Shown here one piece after another: positions 49,718 through 63,000 of a DNA stretch of 64,000 bases. The first letter of the stretch is position 1; the number at the start of each line of letters is the position of its first letter. The translations under genes were made by a program, and so were the position numbers. The notes under the pieces were generated by a model. The model was not told the origin of the DNA. It did not search any database and saw only the letters and a program-made list of their open reading frames with translations. The DNA lies in the NCBI GenBank assembly GCA_964036665.1, contig OZ038532.1, positions 15,952,537-16,016,536 on the forward strand, in the 5' to 3' direction. The DNA comes from Gordius sp. MW1. Its lineage: Eukaryota; Nematomorpha; Gordioida; Gordea; Gordiidae.

Positions 49718-52700
49718 CGTCTGAAAACGACATCTTTCATCGGATGAATACGGTTCAAAGAAAAATATGTGAAAAATTTTGAGGTAAAAATATTAATTTT
49801 TTTTCGATTCTATGTGAAAGAGCATGAAAAAATATATAAAAGTAAGCCAATTTGAGAATGCTATTATCCTCGATTGACTTCAGAAAAGAGGTTTTAAGCT
49901 GCGAGAACGATCATTTTAACAAAAGACAACGTTTTATTGTTGCGATTAGTTTGTTGTATCGCAACTTGAGTGCTTAATTTTTTAAAATGGCTCTATGCGA
50001 TTATGATTTCAAAGTAATAGTTTTCAGATTCTGATAAATTTTTACTTGGGATCATAGAAACCACGTCTGAAAACGACATCTTTCATCGGATGAATACGGT
50101 TCAAAGAAAAATATGTGAAAAATTTTGAGGTAAAAATATTAATTTTTTTTCCATTCTATGTGAAAGAGCATGAAAAAATATATAAAAGTAAGCCAATTTG
50201 AGAATCCTATTATCCTCGATTGACTTTCGAAAAGAGGTTTTAAGCTGCGAGAACTATCATTTTGACAAAAGACAACGTTTTATTGTTGCGATTAGTTTGT
50301 TGTATCGCAACGTGAGTGCTTAATTTTTCAAAAATGCACTATGCGATCATGATTTTAAAGTAATAGTTTTCTGATTCTGATAAATTTTTACTTTTTATCA
50401 TCGAAACCACGTCTGAAAACGACAACTTTCATCGGATGCATACGTTTGAAAGAAAAATATGTGAAAATTTTGAGGTAAAAATATTTATTTTTTTCGATTC
50501 TATGTGAAAGAGCATGAAAAAATACATAAAAGTAAGCCAATTTGAGAATCCTTGACTTCCGAAAAGAGGTTTTAAGCTGCGAGAACTATCATTTTGACAA
50601 AAGACAACGTTTTATTGTTGCGATTAGTTTGTTGTATCGCAACGTGAGTGCTTAATTTTTCAAAAATGCACTATGCGATCATGATTTTGAAGTAATAGTT
50701 TTCTGATTCTGATAAATTTTTACTTTTTATCATCGAAACCACGTCTGAAAACGACAACTTTCATCGGATGCATACGGTTGAAAGAAAAATATGTAAAAAA
50801 TTTTGAGGTGAAAATATTATTTTTTTCGATTCTATGTAAAAGAGCATGAAAAAATATATAAAAGTAAGCCAATTTGAGAATCCTTGACTTCCGAAAAGAG
50901 GTTTTAAGCTGCGAGAACTATCATTTTGACAAAAGACAACGTTTTATTGTTGCGATTAGTTTGTTGTATCGCAACGTGAGTGCTGAATTTTTGAAAACTG
51001 CTCTATGCGATTATGATTTCAAAGTAATAGTTTTTAGATTCTGATAAATTTTTACTTGGGATCATAGAAACCACGTCTGAAAACGACAACTTTCATCGGA
51101 TGAATACGGTTAAAAGAAAAATATGTGAAAAATTTTGAGGTAATTTATTTTTTTCGATTCTATGTGAAAGAGCATGAAAAAATATATAAAAGTAAGCCAA
51201 TTTGAGAATCCTATTATCCTCGATTGACTTCCGAGAGGTTTTAAGCTGCGAGAACGATCATTTTAACAAAAGACAACGTTTTATTGTTGCGATTAGTTTG
51301 TTGTATCGCAACGTGAGTGCTTAATTTTTTAAAATGGCTCTATGCGATTATGATTTCAAAGTAATAGGTTTCAGATTCTGGTAAATTTTTACTTGGGATC
51401 ATAGAAACCACGTCTGAAAACGACATCTTTAATCGGATGAATACGGTTCAAAGAAAAATATGTGAAAAATTTTGAGGTAAAAATATTAATTTTTTTTCGA
51501 TTCTATGTGAAAGAGCATGAAAAAATATATAAAAGTAAGCCAATTTGAGAATCCTATTATCCTCGATTGACTTCCGAAAAGAGGTTTTAAGCTGCGAGAA
51601 CTATCATTTTGACAAAAGACAACGTTTTATTGTTGTGATTAGTTTGTTGTATCGCAGCGTGAGTGCTTAATTTTTCAAAAATGCACTATGCGATCATGAT
51701 TTTAAAGTAATAGTTTTCTGATTCTGATAAATTTTTACTTTTTATCATCGAAACCACGTCTGAAAACGACAACTTTCATCGGATGCATACGTTTGAAAGA
51801 AAAATATGTGAAAATTTTGAGGTAAAAATATTTATTTTTTTCGATTCTATGTGAAAGAGCATGAAAAAATATATAAAAGTAAGCCAATTTGAGAATCCTA
51901 TTATCCTCGATTGACTTCCGAAAAGAGGTTTTAAGCTGCGAGAACTATCATTTTGACAAAAGACAACGTTTTATTGTTGCGATTAGTTTGTTGTATCGCA
52001 ACGTGAGTGCTTAATTTTTCAAAAATGCACTATGCGATCATGATTTTGAAGTAATAGTTTTCTGATTCTGATAAATTTTTACTTTTTATCATCGAAACCA
52101 CGTCTGAAAACGACAACTTTCATCGGATGCATACGGTTGAAAGAAAAATATGTAAAAAATTTTGAGGTGAAAATATTATTTTTTTCGATTCTATGTAAAA
52201 GAGCATGAAAAAATATATAAAAGTAAGTTAATTTGAGAATCCTTGACTTCCGAAAAGAGGTTTTAAGCTGCGAGAACTATCATTTTGACAAAAGACAACG
52301 TTTTATTGTTGCGATTAGTTTGTTGTATCGCAACGTGAGTGCTGAATTTTTGAAAACTGCTCTATGCGATTATGATTTCAAAGTAATAGTTTTTAGATTC
52401 TGATAAATTTTTACTTGGGATCATAGAAACCACGTCTGAAAACGACAACTTTCATCGGATGAATACGGTTAAAAGAAAAATATGTGAAAAATTTTGAGGT
52501 AATTTATTTTTTTCGATTCTATGTGAAAGAGCATGAAAAAATATATAAAAGTAAGCCAATTTGAGAATCCTATTATCCTCGATTGACTTCCGAGAGGTTT
52601 TAAGCTGCGAGAACGATCATTTAAACAAAAGACAACGTTTTATTGTTGCGATTAGTTTGTTGTATCGCAACGTGAGTGCTTAATTTTTTAAAATGGCTCT

Positions 52701-54149
52701 ATGCGATTATGATTTCAAAGTAATAGGTTTCAGATTCTGGTAAATTTTTACTTGGGATCATAGAAACCACGTCTGAAAACGACATCTTTAATCGGATGAA
52801 TACGGTTCAAAGAAAAATATGTGAAAAATTTTGAGGTAAAAATATTAATTTTTTTTCGATTCTATGTGAAAGAGCATGAAAAAATATATAAAAGTAAGCC
52901 AATTTGAGAATCCTATTATCCTCGATTGACTTCCGAAAAGAGGTTTTAAGCTGCGAGAACTATCATTTTGACAAAAGACAACGTTTTATTGTTGCGATTA
53001 GTTTGTTGTATCGCAGCGTGAGTGCTTAATTTTTCAAAAATGCACTATGCGATCATGATTTTAAAGTAATAGTTTTCTGATTCTGATAAATTTTTACTTT
53101 TTATCATCGAAACCACGTCTGAAAACGACAACTTTCATCGGATGCATACGTTTGAAAGAAAAATATGTGAAAATTTTGAGGTAAAAATATTTATTTTTTT
53201 CGATTCTATGTGAAAGAGCATGAAAAAATATATAAAAGTAAGCCAATTTGAGAATCCTATTATCCTCGATTGACTTCCGAAAAGAGGTTTTAAGCTGCGA
53301 GAACTATCATTTTGACAAAAGACAACGTTTTATTGTTGCGATTAGTTTGTTGTATCGCAACGTGAGTGCTTAATTTTTGAAAAATGCACTATGCGATCAT
53401 GATTTTAAAGTAATAGTTTTCTGATTCTGATAAATTTTTACTTTTTATCATCGAAACCACGTCTGAAAACGACAACTTTCATCGGATGCATACGGTTGAA
53501 AGAAAAATATGTGAAAATTTTGAGGTAAAAATATTTATTTTTTTCGATTCTATGTGAAAGAGCATGAAAAAATATATAAAAGTAAGCCAATTTGAGAATC
53601 CTATTATCCTCGATTGACTTCCGAAAAGAGGTTTTAAGCTGCGAGAACTATCATTTTGACAAAAGACAACGTTTTATTGTTGCGATTAGTTTGTTGTATC
53701 GCAACGTGAGTGCTTAATTTTTGAAAAATGCACTATGCGATCATGATTTTAAAGTAATAGTTTTCTGATTCTGATAAATTTTTACTTTTTATCATCGAAA
53801 CCACATCTGAAAACGACAACTTTCATCGGATGCATACGGTTGAAAGAAAAATATGTAAAAAATTTTGAGGTAAAAATATTTATTTTTTTCGATTCTATGT
53901 GAAAGAGCATGAAAAAATATATAAAAGTAAGCCAATTTGAGAATCCTATTATCCTCGATTGACTTCCGAAAAGAGGTTTTAAGCTGCGAGAACTATCATT
54001 TTGACAAAAGACAACGTTTTATTGTTGCGATTAGTTTGTTGTATTGCAACGTGAGTGCTTAATTTTTCAAAAATGGACTATGCGATCATGATTTTAAAGT
54101 AATAGTTTTCTGATTCTGATAAATTTTTACTTTTTATCATCGAAACCAC
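49718..54149 (+). repeat. 4.4-kb duplicated segment, 6448-bp spacing, copy 2
   Basis: Counterpart of 43270-47700, including the internal 1358-bp doublet (TCCTTGACTTCC at 50550, 50881 and 52239; GAGGTAATTTATT at 51137 and 52496). Differences from copy 1 are few, for example AAGTAAGTTAATTTG at 52222 and CATTTAAACAAAAG at 52618. The match is lost near 54150, where GAAAACTACAAC appears. Confidence 0.87.
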
Positions 54150-55815
54150 ATCTGAAAACTACAACTTTCATCGGATGCATACGGTTGAAAGAAAAATATG
54201 TAAAAAATTTTGAGGTAAAAATATTTATTTTTTTCGATTCTATGTGAAAGAGCATGAAAAAATATATAAAAGTAAGCCAATTTGAGAATCCTATTATCCT
54301 CGATTGACTTCCGAAAAGAGATTTTAAGCTGCGAGAACTATCATTTTGACAAAAGACAACGTTTTATTGTTGCGATTAGTTTGTTGTATCGCAACGTGAG
54401 TGCTTAATTATTCAAAAATGCACTATGCGATCATGATTTTAAAGTAACATTTCTCTGATTCTGATAAATTTTTACTTTTATCATCGAAACCACGTCTGAA
54501 AACGACAACTTTCATCGGATGCATACGTTTGAAAGAAAAATACGTGAAAATTTTGAGGTAAAATATTTATTTTTTTCGATTCTATGTGAAAGAGCATGAA
54601 AAAATATATAAAAGTAAGCCAATTTGAGAATCCTATTATCCTCGATTGACTTCCGAAAAGAGGTTTTAAGCTGCGAGAACTATCATTTTGACAAAAGACA
54701 ACGTTTTATTGTTGCGATTAGTTTGTTGTATCGCAACGTGAGTGCTTAATTTTTCAAAAATGCACTATGCGATCATGATTTTAAAGTAATAGTTTTCTGA
54801 TTCTGATAAATTTTTACTTTTTATCATCGAAACCACATCTGAAAACTACAACTTTCATCGGATGCATACGGTTGAAAGAAAAATATGTAAAAAATTTTGA
54901 GGTAAAAATATTTATTTTTTTCGATTCTATGTGAAAGAGCATGAAAAAATATATAAAAGTAAGCCAATTTGAGAATCCTATTATCCTCGATTGACTTCCG
55001 AAAAGAGATTTTAAGCTGCGAGAACTATCATTTTGACAAAAGACAACGTTTTATTGTTGCGATTAGTTTGTTGTATCGCAACGTGAGTGCTTAATTTTTC
55101 AAAAATGCACTATGCGATCATGATTTCAAAGTAAAATTTTTCTGATTCTGATAAATTTTTACTTGGGATCATAGAAACCACGTCTGAAAACGACAACTTT
55201 CATCGGATGAATACGGTTCAAAGAAAAATATGTGAAAAGTTTTGAGATAAAAATATTTATTTTTTTCGATTCTATGTGAAAGAGCATGAAAAAATATATA
55301 AAAGTAAGCCAATTTGAGAATCCTATTATCCTCGATTGACTTCCGAAATGAGGTTTTAAGCTGCGAGAACTATCATTTTGACAAAAGACAACGTTTTATT
55401 GTTGCGATTAGTTTGTTGTATCGCAACGTGAGTGCTTAATTTTTCAAAAATGCACTATGCGATCATGATTTTAAAGTAATAGTTTTCTGATTCTGATAAA
55501 TTTTTACTTTTTATCATCGAAACCACATCTGAAAACGACAACTTTCATCGGATGCATACGGTTGAAAGAAAAATATGTAAAAAATTTTGAGGTAAAAATA
55601 TTTAGTTTTTTCGATTCTATGTGAAAGAGCATGAAAAAATATATAAAAGTAAGCCAATTTGAGAATCCTATTATCCTCGATTGACTTCCGAAAAGAGGTT
55701 TTAAGCTGCGAGAACTATCATTTTGACAAAAGACAACGTTTTATTGTTGCGATTAGTTTGTTGTATCGCAACGTGAGTGCTTAATTTTTGAAAAATGCAC
55801 TATGCGATCATGATT
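54150..55815 (+). repeat. Satellite units of ACCACATCTG type
   Basis: About five monomers rich in ACCACATCTG and GAAAACTACAAC (54150 and 54837), AAGAGATTTTAAGC (54316 and 55003) and TTAATTATTCAAAA (54405). The markers at 54150 and 54837 are 687 bp apart, so a two-monomer exchange is likely here. GAAAAGTTTTGAGATAAAA at 55233 repeats the rare form at 48743. No other feature is present. Confidence 0.75.
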
Positions 55816-58065
55816 TCAAAGTAACATTTCTCTGATTCTGATAAATTTTTACTTGGGATCATAGAAACCACGTCTGAAAACGACAACTTTCATCGGATGA
55901 ATACGGTTCAAAGAAAAATATGTGAAAAATTTTGAGGTAAAAATATTAATTTTTTTCGATTCTATGTGAAAGAGCATAAAAATATATATAAAAGTAAGCC
56001 AATTTGAGAATCCTATTATCCTCGATTGACTTCCGAAAAGAGGTTTTAAGCTGCAAGAACGATCATTTTAACAAAAGGCAACGTTTTATTGTTGCGATTA
56101 GTTCGTTGTATCGCAACGTGAGTGTTTAATTTTTCAAAAATGCACTATGCGATCATGATTTCAAAGTAACATTTCTCTGATTCTGATAAATTTTTACTTG
56201 GGATCATAGAAACCACGTCTGAAAACGACAACTTTCATCGGATGAATACGGTTCAAAGAAAAATATGTGAAAAATTTTGAGGTAAAAATATTTATTTTTT
56301 TCAATTCTATGTGAAAGAGCATGAAAAATATATAAAAGTAATCCAATTTGAGAATCCTATTATCCTCGATTGACTTCCGAAAAGAGGTTTTAAGCTGCGA
56401 GAACGATCATTTTAACAAAAGACAACGTTTTATTGTTGCGATTAGTTTGTTGTATCGCAACGTGAGTGCTTAATTTTTGAAAATGGCTCTATGCGATCAT
56501 GATTTCAAAGTAATAGTTTTCAGATTCTGATAAATTTTTACTTGGGATCATAGAAACCACGTCTGAAAACGATATCTTTCATCGGATGAATACGGTTCAA
56601 AGAAAAATATGTGAAAAATTTTGAGGTAAAAATATTAATTTTTTTCGATTCTATGTGAAAGAGCATGAAAAAATATATAAAAGTAAGCCAATTTGAGAAT
56701 CCTGTTATCCTTGATTGACTTCCGAAAAGAGATTTTAAGCTGCGAGAACTATCATTTTGACAAAAGACAACGTTTTATTGTTGCGATTAGTTTGTTGTAT
56801 CGCAACGTGAGTGTTTAATTTTTCAAAAATGCACTATGCGATCAAGATTTTGAAGTAATAGTTTTCTGATTCTGATAAATTTTTACTTTTTATCATCGAA
56901 ACCACGTCTGAAAACGACAATTTCATCGGATGCATACGGTTGAAAGAAAAATATGTAAAAAATTTTGAGGTGAAAATATTTATTTTTTTCGATTCTATGT
57001 GAAAGAGCATGAAAAAATATATAAAAGTAAGCCAATTTGAGAATCCTGTTATCCTTGATTGACTTCCGAAAAGAGGTTTTAAGCTGCGAGAACTATCATT
57101 TTGACAAAAGACAACGTTTTATTGTTGCGATTAGTTTGTTGTATCGCAACGTGAGTGTTTAATTTTTCAAAAATGCACTATGCGATCATGATTTCAAAGT
57201 AACATTTCTCTGATTCTGATAAATTTTTACTTGGGATCATAGAAACCACGTCTGAAAACGACAACTTTCATCGGATGAATACGGTTCAAAGAAAAATATG
57301 TGAAAAATTTTGAGGTAAAAATATTAATTTTTTTCGATTCTATGTGAAAGAGCATAAAAATATATATAAAAGTAAGCCAATTTGAGAATCCTATTATCCT
57401 CGATTGACTTCCGAAAAGAGGTTTTAAGCTGCAAGAACGATCATTTTAACAAAAGGCAACGTTTTATTGTTGCGATTAGTTCGTTGTATCGCAACGTGAG
57501 TGTTTAATTTTTCAAAAATGCACTATGCGATCATGATTTCAAAGTAACATTTCTCTGATTCTGATAAATTTTTACTTGGGATCATAGAAACCACGTCTGA
57601 AAACGACAACTTTCATCGGATGAATACGGTTCAAAGAAAAATATGTGAAAAATTTTGAGGTAAAAATATTTATTTTTTTCAATTCTATGTGAAAGAGCAT
57701 GAAAAATATATAAAAGTAATCCAATTTGAGAATCCTATTATCCTCGATTGACTTCCGAAAAGAGGTTTTAAGCTGCGAGAACGATCATTTTAACAAAAGA
57801 CAACGTTTTATTGTTGCGATTAGTTTGTTGTATCGCAACGTGAGTGCTTAATTTTTGAAAATGGCTCTATGCGATCATGATTTCAAAGTAATAGTTTTCA
57901 GATTCTGATAAATTTTTACTTGGGATCATAGAAACCACGTCTGAAAACGATATCTTTCATCGGATGAATACGGTTCAAAGAAAAATATGTGAAAAATTTT
58001 GAGGTAAAAATATTAATTTTTTTCGATTCTATGTGAAAGAGCATGAAAAAATATATAAAAGTAGG
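55815..58065 (+). repeat. 1378-bp higher-order repeat, two copies
   Basis: Four-monomer spacing. The markers TTAGTTCGTTG (56099/57477), AAAAGGCAACG (56073/57451), GTAATCCAATTTG (56338/57716) and GATATCTTTC (56571/57949) recur 1378 bp apart. The first and last units of the segment diverge from each other, so the shared part is about 55815-56690 and 57193-58065. Confidence 0.83.
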
Positions 58066-60049
58066 CTAATTTGAGAATCCTATTATCCTCGATTGACTTC
58101 CGAAAAGAGGTTTTAAGCTGCGAGAACTATCATTTTGACAAAAGACAACGTTTTATTGTTGCGATTAGTTTGTTGTATCGCAACGTGATGCTTAATTTTT
58201 GAAAATGGCTCTATGCGATCATGATTTCAAAGTAATAGTTTTCAGATTCTGATAAATTTTTACTTGGGATCATTGAAACCACGTCTGAAAACGACAACTT
58301 GGATCGGATGAATACGATTCAAAGAAAAATATGTGAAAAATTTTGAGGTAAAAATATTTATTTTTTTCGATTCTATGTGAAAGAGCATGAAAAAATATAT
58401 AAAAGTAAGCCAATTTGAGAATCCTATTATCCTCGATTGACTTCCGAAAAGAGGTTTTAAGCTGCGAGAACTATCATTTTGACAAAAGACAACGTTTTAT
58501 TGTTGCGATTAATTTGTTGTATCGCAACGTGAGTGCTTAATTTTTCAAAAATGCACTATGCGATCATGATTTTGAAGTAATAGTTTTCTGATTCTGATAA
58601 ATTTTTACTTTTTATCATCGAAACCACCTCTGAAAACGACAAGTTTCATCGGATGCATACGGTTGAAAGGAAAATATGTAAAAAATTTTGAGGTGAAAAT
58701 ATTTATTTTTTTCGATTCTATGTGAAAGAGCATGAAAAAATATATAAAAGTAAGCCAATTTGAGAATCCTATTATCCTCGATTGACTTCCGAAAAGAGGT
58801 TTTAAGCTGCGAGAACTATCATTTTGACAAAAGACAACGTTTTATTGTTGCGATTAGTATGTTGTATCGCAACGTGAATGCTGAATTTTTGAAAACTGCT
58901 CTATGCGATTAGATTTCAAAGTAATAGTTTTTAGATTCTGATAAATTTTTACTTGGGATCATAGAAACCACGTCTGAAAACGACAACTTTCATCGGATGG
59001 ATACGGTTCAAAGAAAAATATGTGAAAATTTTTGAGGTGAAAATATTTATTTTTTTTGATTCTATGTGAAAGAGCATGAAAAAATATATAAAAGTAAGCC
59101 AATTTGAGAATCCTATTATTCTCGATTGACTTCCGAAATGAGGTTTTAAGCTGCGAGAACTATCATTTTGACAAAAGACAACGTTTTATTGTTGCGATTA
59201 GTTTGTTGTATCGCAACGTGAGTGCTTAATTTTTCAAAAATGCACTATGCGATCATGATTTTAAAGTAATAGTTTTCTGATTCTGATAAATTTTTACTTT
59301 TTATCATCGAAACCACATCTGAAAACGACAACTTTCATCGGATGCATACGGTTGAAAGAAAAATATGTAAAAAATTTTGAGGTAAAAATATTTATTTTTT
59401 TCGATTCTATGTGAAAGAGCATGAAAAAATATATAAAAGTAAGCCAATTTGAGAATCCTATTATCCTCGATTGACTTCCGAAAAGAGGTTTTAAGCTGCG
59501 AGAACTATCATTTTGACAAAAGACAACGTTTTATTGTTGCGATTAGTTTGTTGTATTGCAACGTGAGTGCTTAATTTTTCAAAAATGGACTATGCGATCA
59601 TGATTTTAAAGTAATAGTTTTCTGATTCTGATAAATTTTTACTTTTTATCATAACCACGTCTGAAAACGACAACTTTCATCGGATGCATACGGTTGAAAG
59701 AAAAATATGTAAAAAATTTTGAGGTAAAAATATTTATTTTTTTCGATTCTATGTGAAAGAGCATGAAAAAATATATAAAAGTAAGCCAATTTGAGAATCC
59801 TATTATCCTCGATTGACTTCCGAAAAGAGGTTTTAAGCTGCGAGAACTATCATTTTGACAAAAGAAAACGTTTTATTGTTGCGATTAGTTTGTTGTATCG
59901 CAACGTGAGTGCTTAATTATTCAAAATGCACTATGCGATCATGATTTTAAAGTAACATTTCTCTGATTCTGATAAATTTTTACTTTTATCATCGAAACCA
60001 CGTCTGAAAACGACAACTTTCATCGGATGCATACGTTTGAAAGAAAAAT

Positions 60050-63000
60050 ATGTGAAAAATTTTGAGGTAAAAATATTTATTTTTTTCGATTCTATGTGAA
60101 AGAGCATGAAAAAATATATAAAAGTAAGCCAATTTGAGAATCCTATTATCCTCGATTGACTTCCGAAAAGAGGTTTTAAGCTGCGAGAACTATCATTTTG
60201 ACAAAAGACAACGTTTTATTGTTGCGATTAGTTTGTTGTATGGCAACGTGAGTGCTTAATTTTTCAAAAATGCACTATGCGATCATGATTTTAAAGTAAT
60301 AGTTTTCTGATTCTGATAAATTTTTACTTTTTATCATCGAAACCACGTCTGAAAACGACAACTTTCATCGGATGCATACGTTTGAAAGAAAAATATGTGT
60401 AAATTTTGAGGTAAAAATATTTATTTTTTTCGATTCTATGTGAAAGAGCATAAAAAAATATATAAAAGTAAGCCAATTTGAGAATCCTATTATCCTCGAT
60501 TGACTTCCGAAAAGAGGTTTTAAGCTGCGAGAACTATCATTTTGACAAAAGACAACGTTTTATTGTTGCGATTAGTTTGTTGTATCGCAACGTGAGTGTT
60601 TAATTTTTCAAAAATGCACTATGCGATCAAGATTTTGAAGTAATAGTTTTCTGATTCTGATAAATTTTTACTTTTTATCATCGAAACCACGTCTGAAAAC
60701 GACAATTTCATCGGATGCATACGGTTGAAAGAAAAATATGTAAAAAATTTTGAGGTGAAAATATTTATTTTTTTCGATTCTATGTGAAAGAGCATGAAAA
60801 AATATATAAAAGTAAGCCAATTTGAGAATCCTGTTATCCTTGATTGACTTCCGAAAAGAGGTTTTAAGCTGCGAGAACTATCATTTTGACAAAAGACAAC
60901 GTTTTATTGTTGCGATTAGTTTGTTGTATCGCAACGTGAGTGTTTAATTTTTCAAAAATGCACTATGCGATCATGATTTCAAAGTAACATTTCTCTGATT
61001 CTGATAAATTTTTACTTGGGATCATAGAAACCACGTCTGAAAACGACAACTTTCATCGGATGAATACGGTTCAAAGAAAAATATGTGAAAAATTTTGAGG
61101 TAAAAATATTAATTTTTTTCGATTCTATGTGAAAGAGCATAAAAATATATATAAAAGTAAGCCAATTTGAGAATCCTATTATCCTCGATTGACTTCCGAA
61201 AAGAGGTTTTAAGCTGCAAGAACGATCATTTTAACAAAAGACAACGTTTTATTGTTGCGATTAGTTCGTTGTATCGCAACGTGAGTGTTTAATTTTTCAA
61301 AAATGCACTATGCGATCATGATTTCAAAGTAACATTTCTCTGATTCTGATAAATTTTTACTTGGGATCATAGAAACCACGTCTGAAAACGACAACTTTCA
61401 TCGGATGAATACGGTTCAAAGAAAAATATGTGAAAAATTTTGAGGTAAAAATATTTTTTTTTTTTTCAATTCTATGTGAAAGAGCATGAAAAATATATAA
61501 AAGTAATCCAATTTGAGAATCCTATTATCCTCGATTGACTTCCGAAAAGAGGTTTTAAGCTGCGAGAACGATCATTTTAACAAAAGACAACGTTTTATTG
61601 TTGCGATTAGTTTGTTGTATCGCAACGTGAGTGCTTAATTTTTGAAAATGGCTCTATGCGATCATGATTTCAAAGTAATAGTTTTCAGATTCTGATAAAT
61701 TTTTACTTGGGATCATAGAAACCACGTCTGAAAACGATATCTTTCATCGGATGAATACGGTTCAAAGAAAAATATGTGAAAAATTTTGAGGTAAAAATAT
61801 TAATTTTTTTCGATTCTATGTGAAAGAGCATGAAAAAATATATAAAAGTAAGCTAATTTGAGAATCCTATTATCCTCGATTGACTTCCGAAAAGAGGTTT
61901 TAAGCTGCGAGAACTATCATTTTGACAAAAGACAACGTTTTATTGTTGCGATTAGTTTGTTGTATCGCAACGTGATGCTTAATTTTTGAAAATGGCTCTA
62001 TGCGATCATGATTTCAAAGTAATAGTTTTCAGATTCTGATAAATTTTTACTTAAGATCATTGAAACCACGTCTGAAAACGACAACTTGGATCGGATGAAT
62101 ACGATTCAAAGAAAAATATGTGAAAAATTTTGAGGTAAAAATATTTATTTTTTTCGATTCTATGTGAAAGAGCATGAAAAAATATATAAAAGTAAGCCAA
62201 TTTGAGAATCCTATTATCCTCGATTGACTTCCGAAAAGAGGTTTTAAGCTGCGAGAACTATCATTTTGACAAAAGACAACGTTTTATTGTTGCGATTAGT
62301 TTGTTGTATGGCAACGTGAGTGCTTAATTTTTCAAAAATGCACTATGCGATCATGATTTTAAAGTAATAGTTTTCTGATTCTGATAAATTTTTACTTTTT
62401 ATCATCGAAACCACGTCTGAAAACGACAACTTTCATCGGATGCATACGTTTGAAAGAAAAATATGTGTAAATTTTGAGGTAAAAATATTTATTTTTTTCG
62501 ATTCTATGTGAAAGAGCATAAAAAAATATATAAAAGTAAGCCAATTTGAGAATCCTATTATCCTCGATTGACTTCCGAAAAGAGGTTTTAAGCTGCGAGA
62601 ACTATCATTTTGACAAAAGACAACGTTTTATTGTTGCGATTAGTTTGTTGTATCGCAACGTGAGTGTTTAATTTTTCAAAAATGCACTATGCGATCAAGA
62701 TTTTGAAGTAATAGTTTTCTGATTCTGATAAATTTTTACTTTTTATCATCGAAACCACGTCTGAAAACGACAATTTCATCGGATGCATACGGTTGAAAGA
62801 AAAATATGTAAAAAATTTTGAGGTGAAAATATTTATTTTTTTCGATTCTATGTGAAAGAGCATGAAAAAATATATAAAAGTAAGCCAATTTGAGAATCCT
62901 GTTATCCTTGATTGACTTCCGAAAAGAGGTTTTAAGCTGCGAGAACTATCATTTTGACAAAAGACAACGTTTTATTGTTGCGATTAGTTTGTTGTATCGC

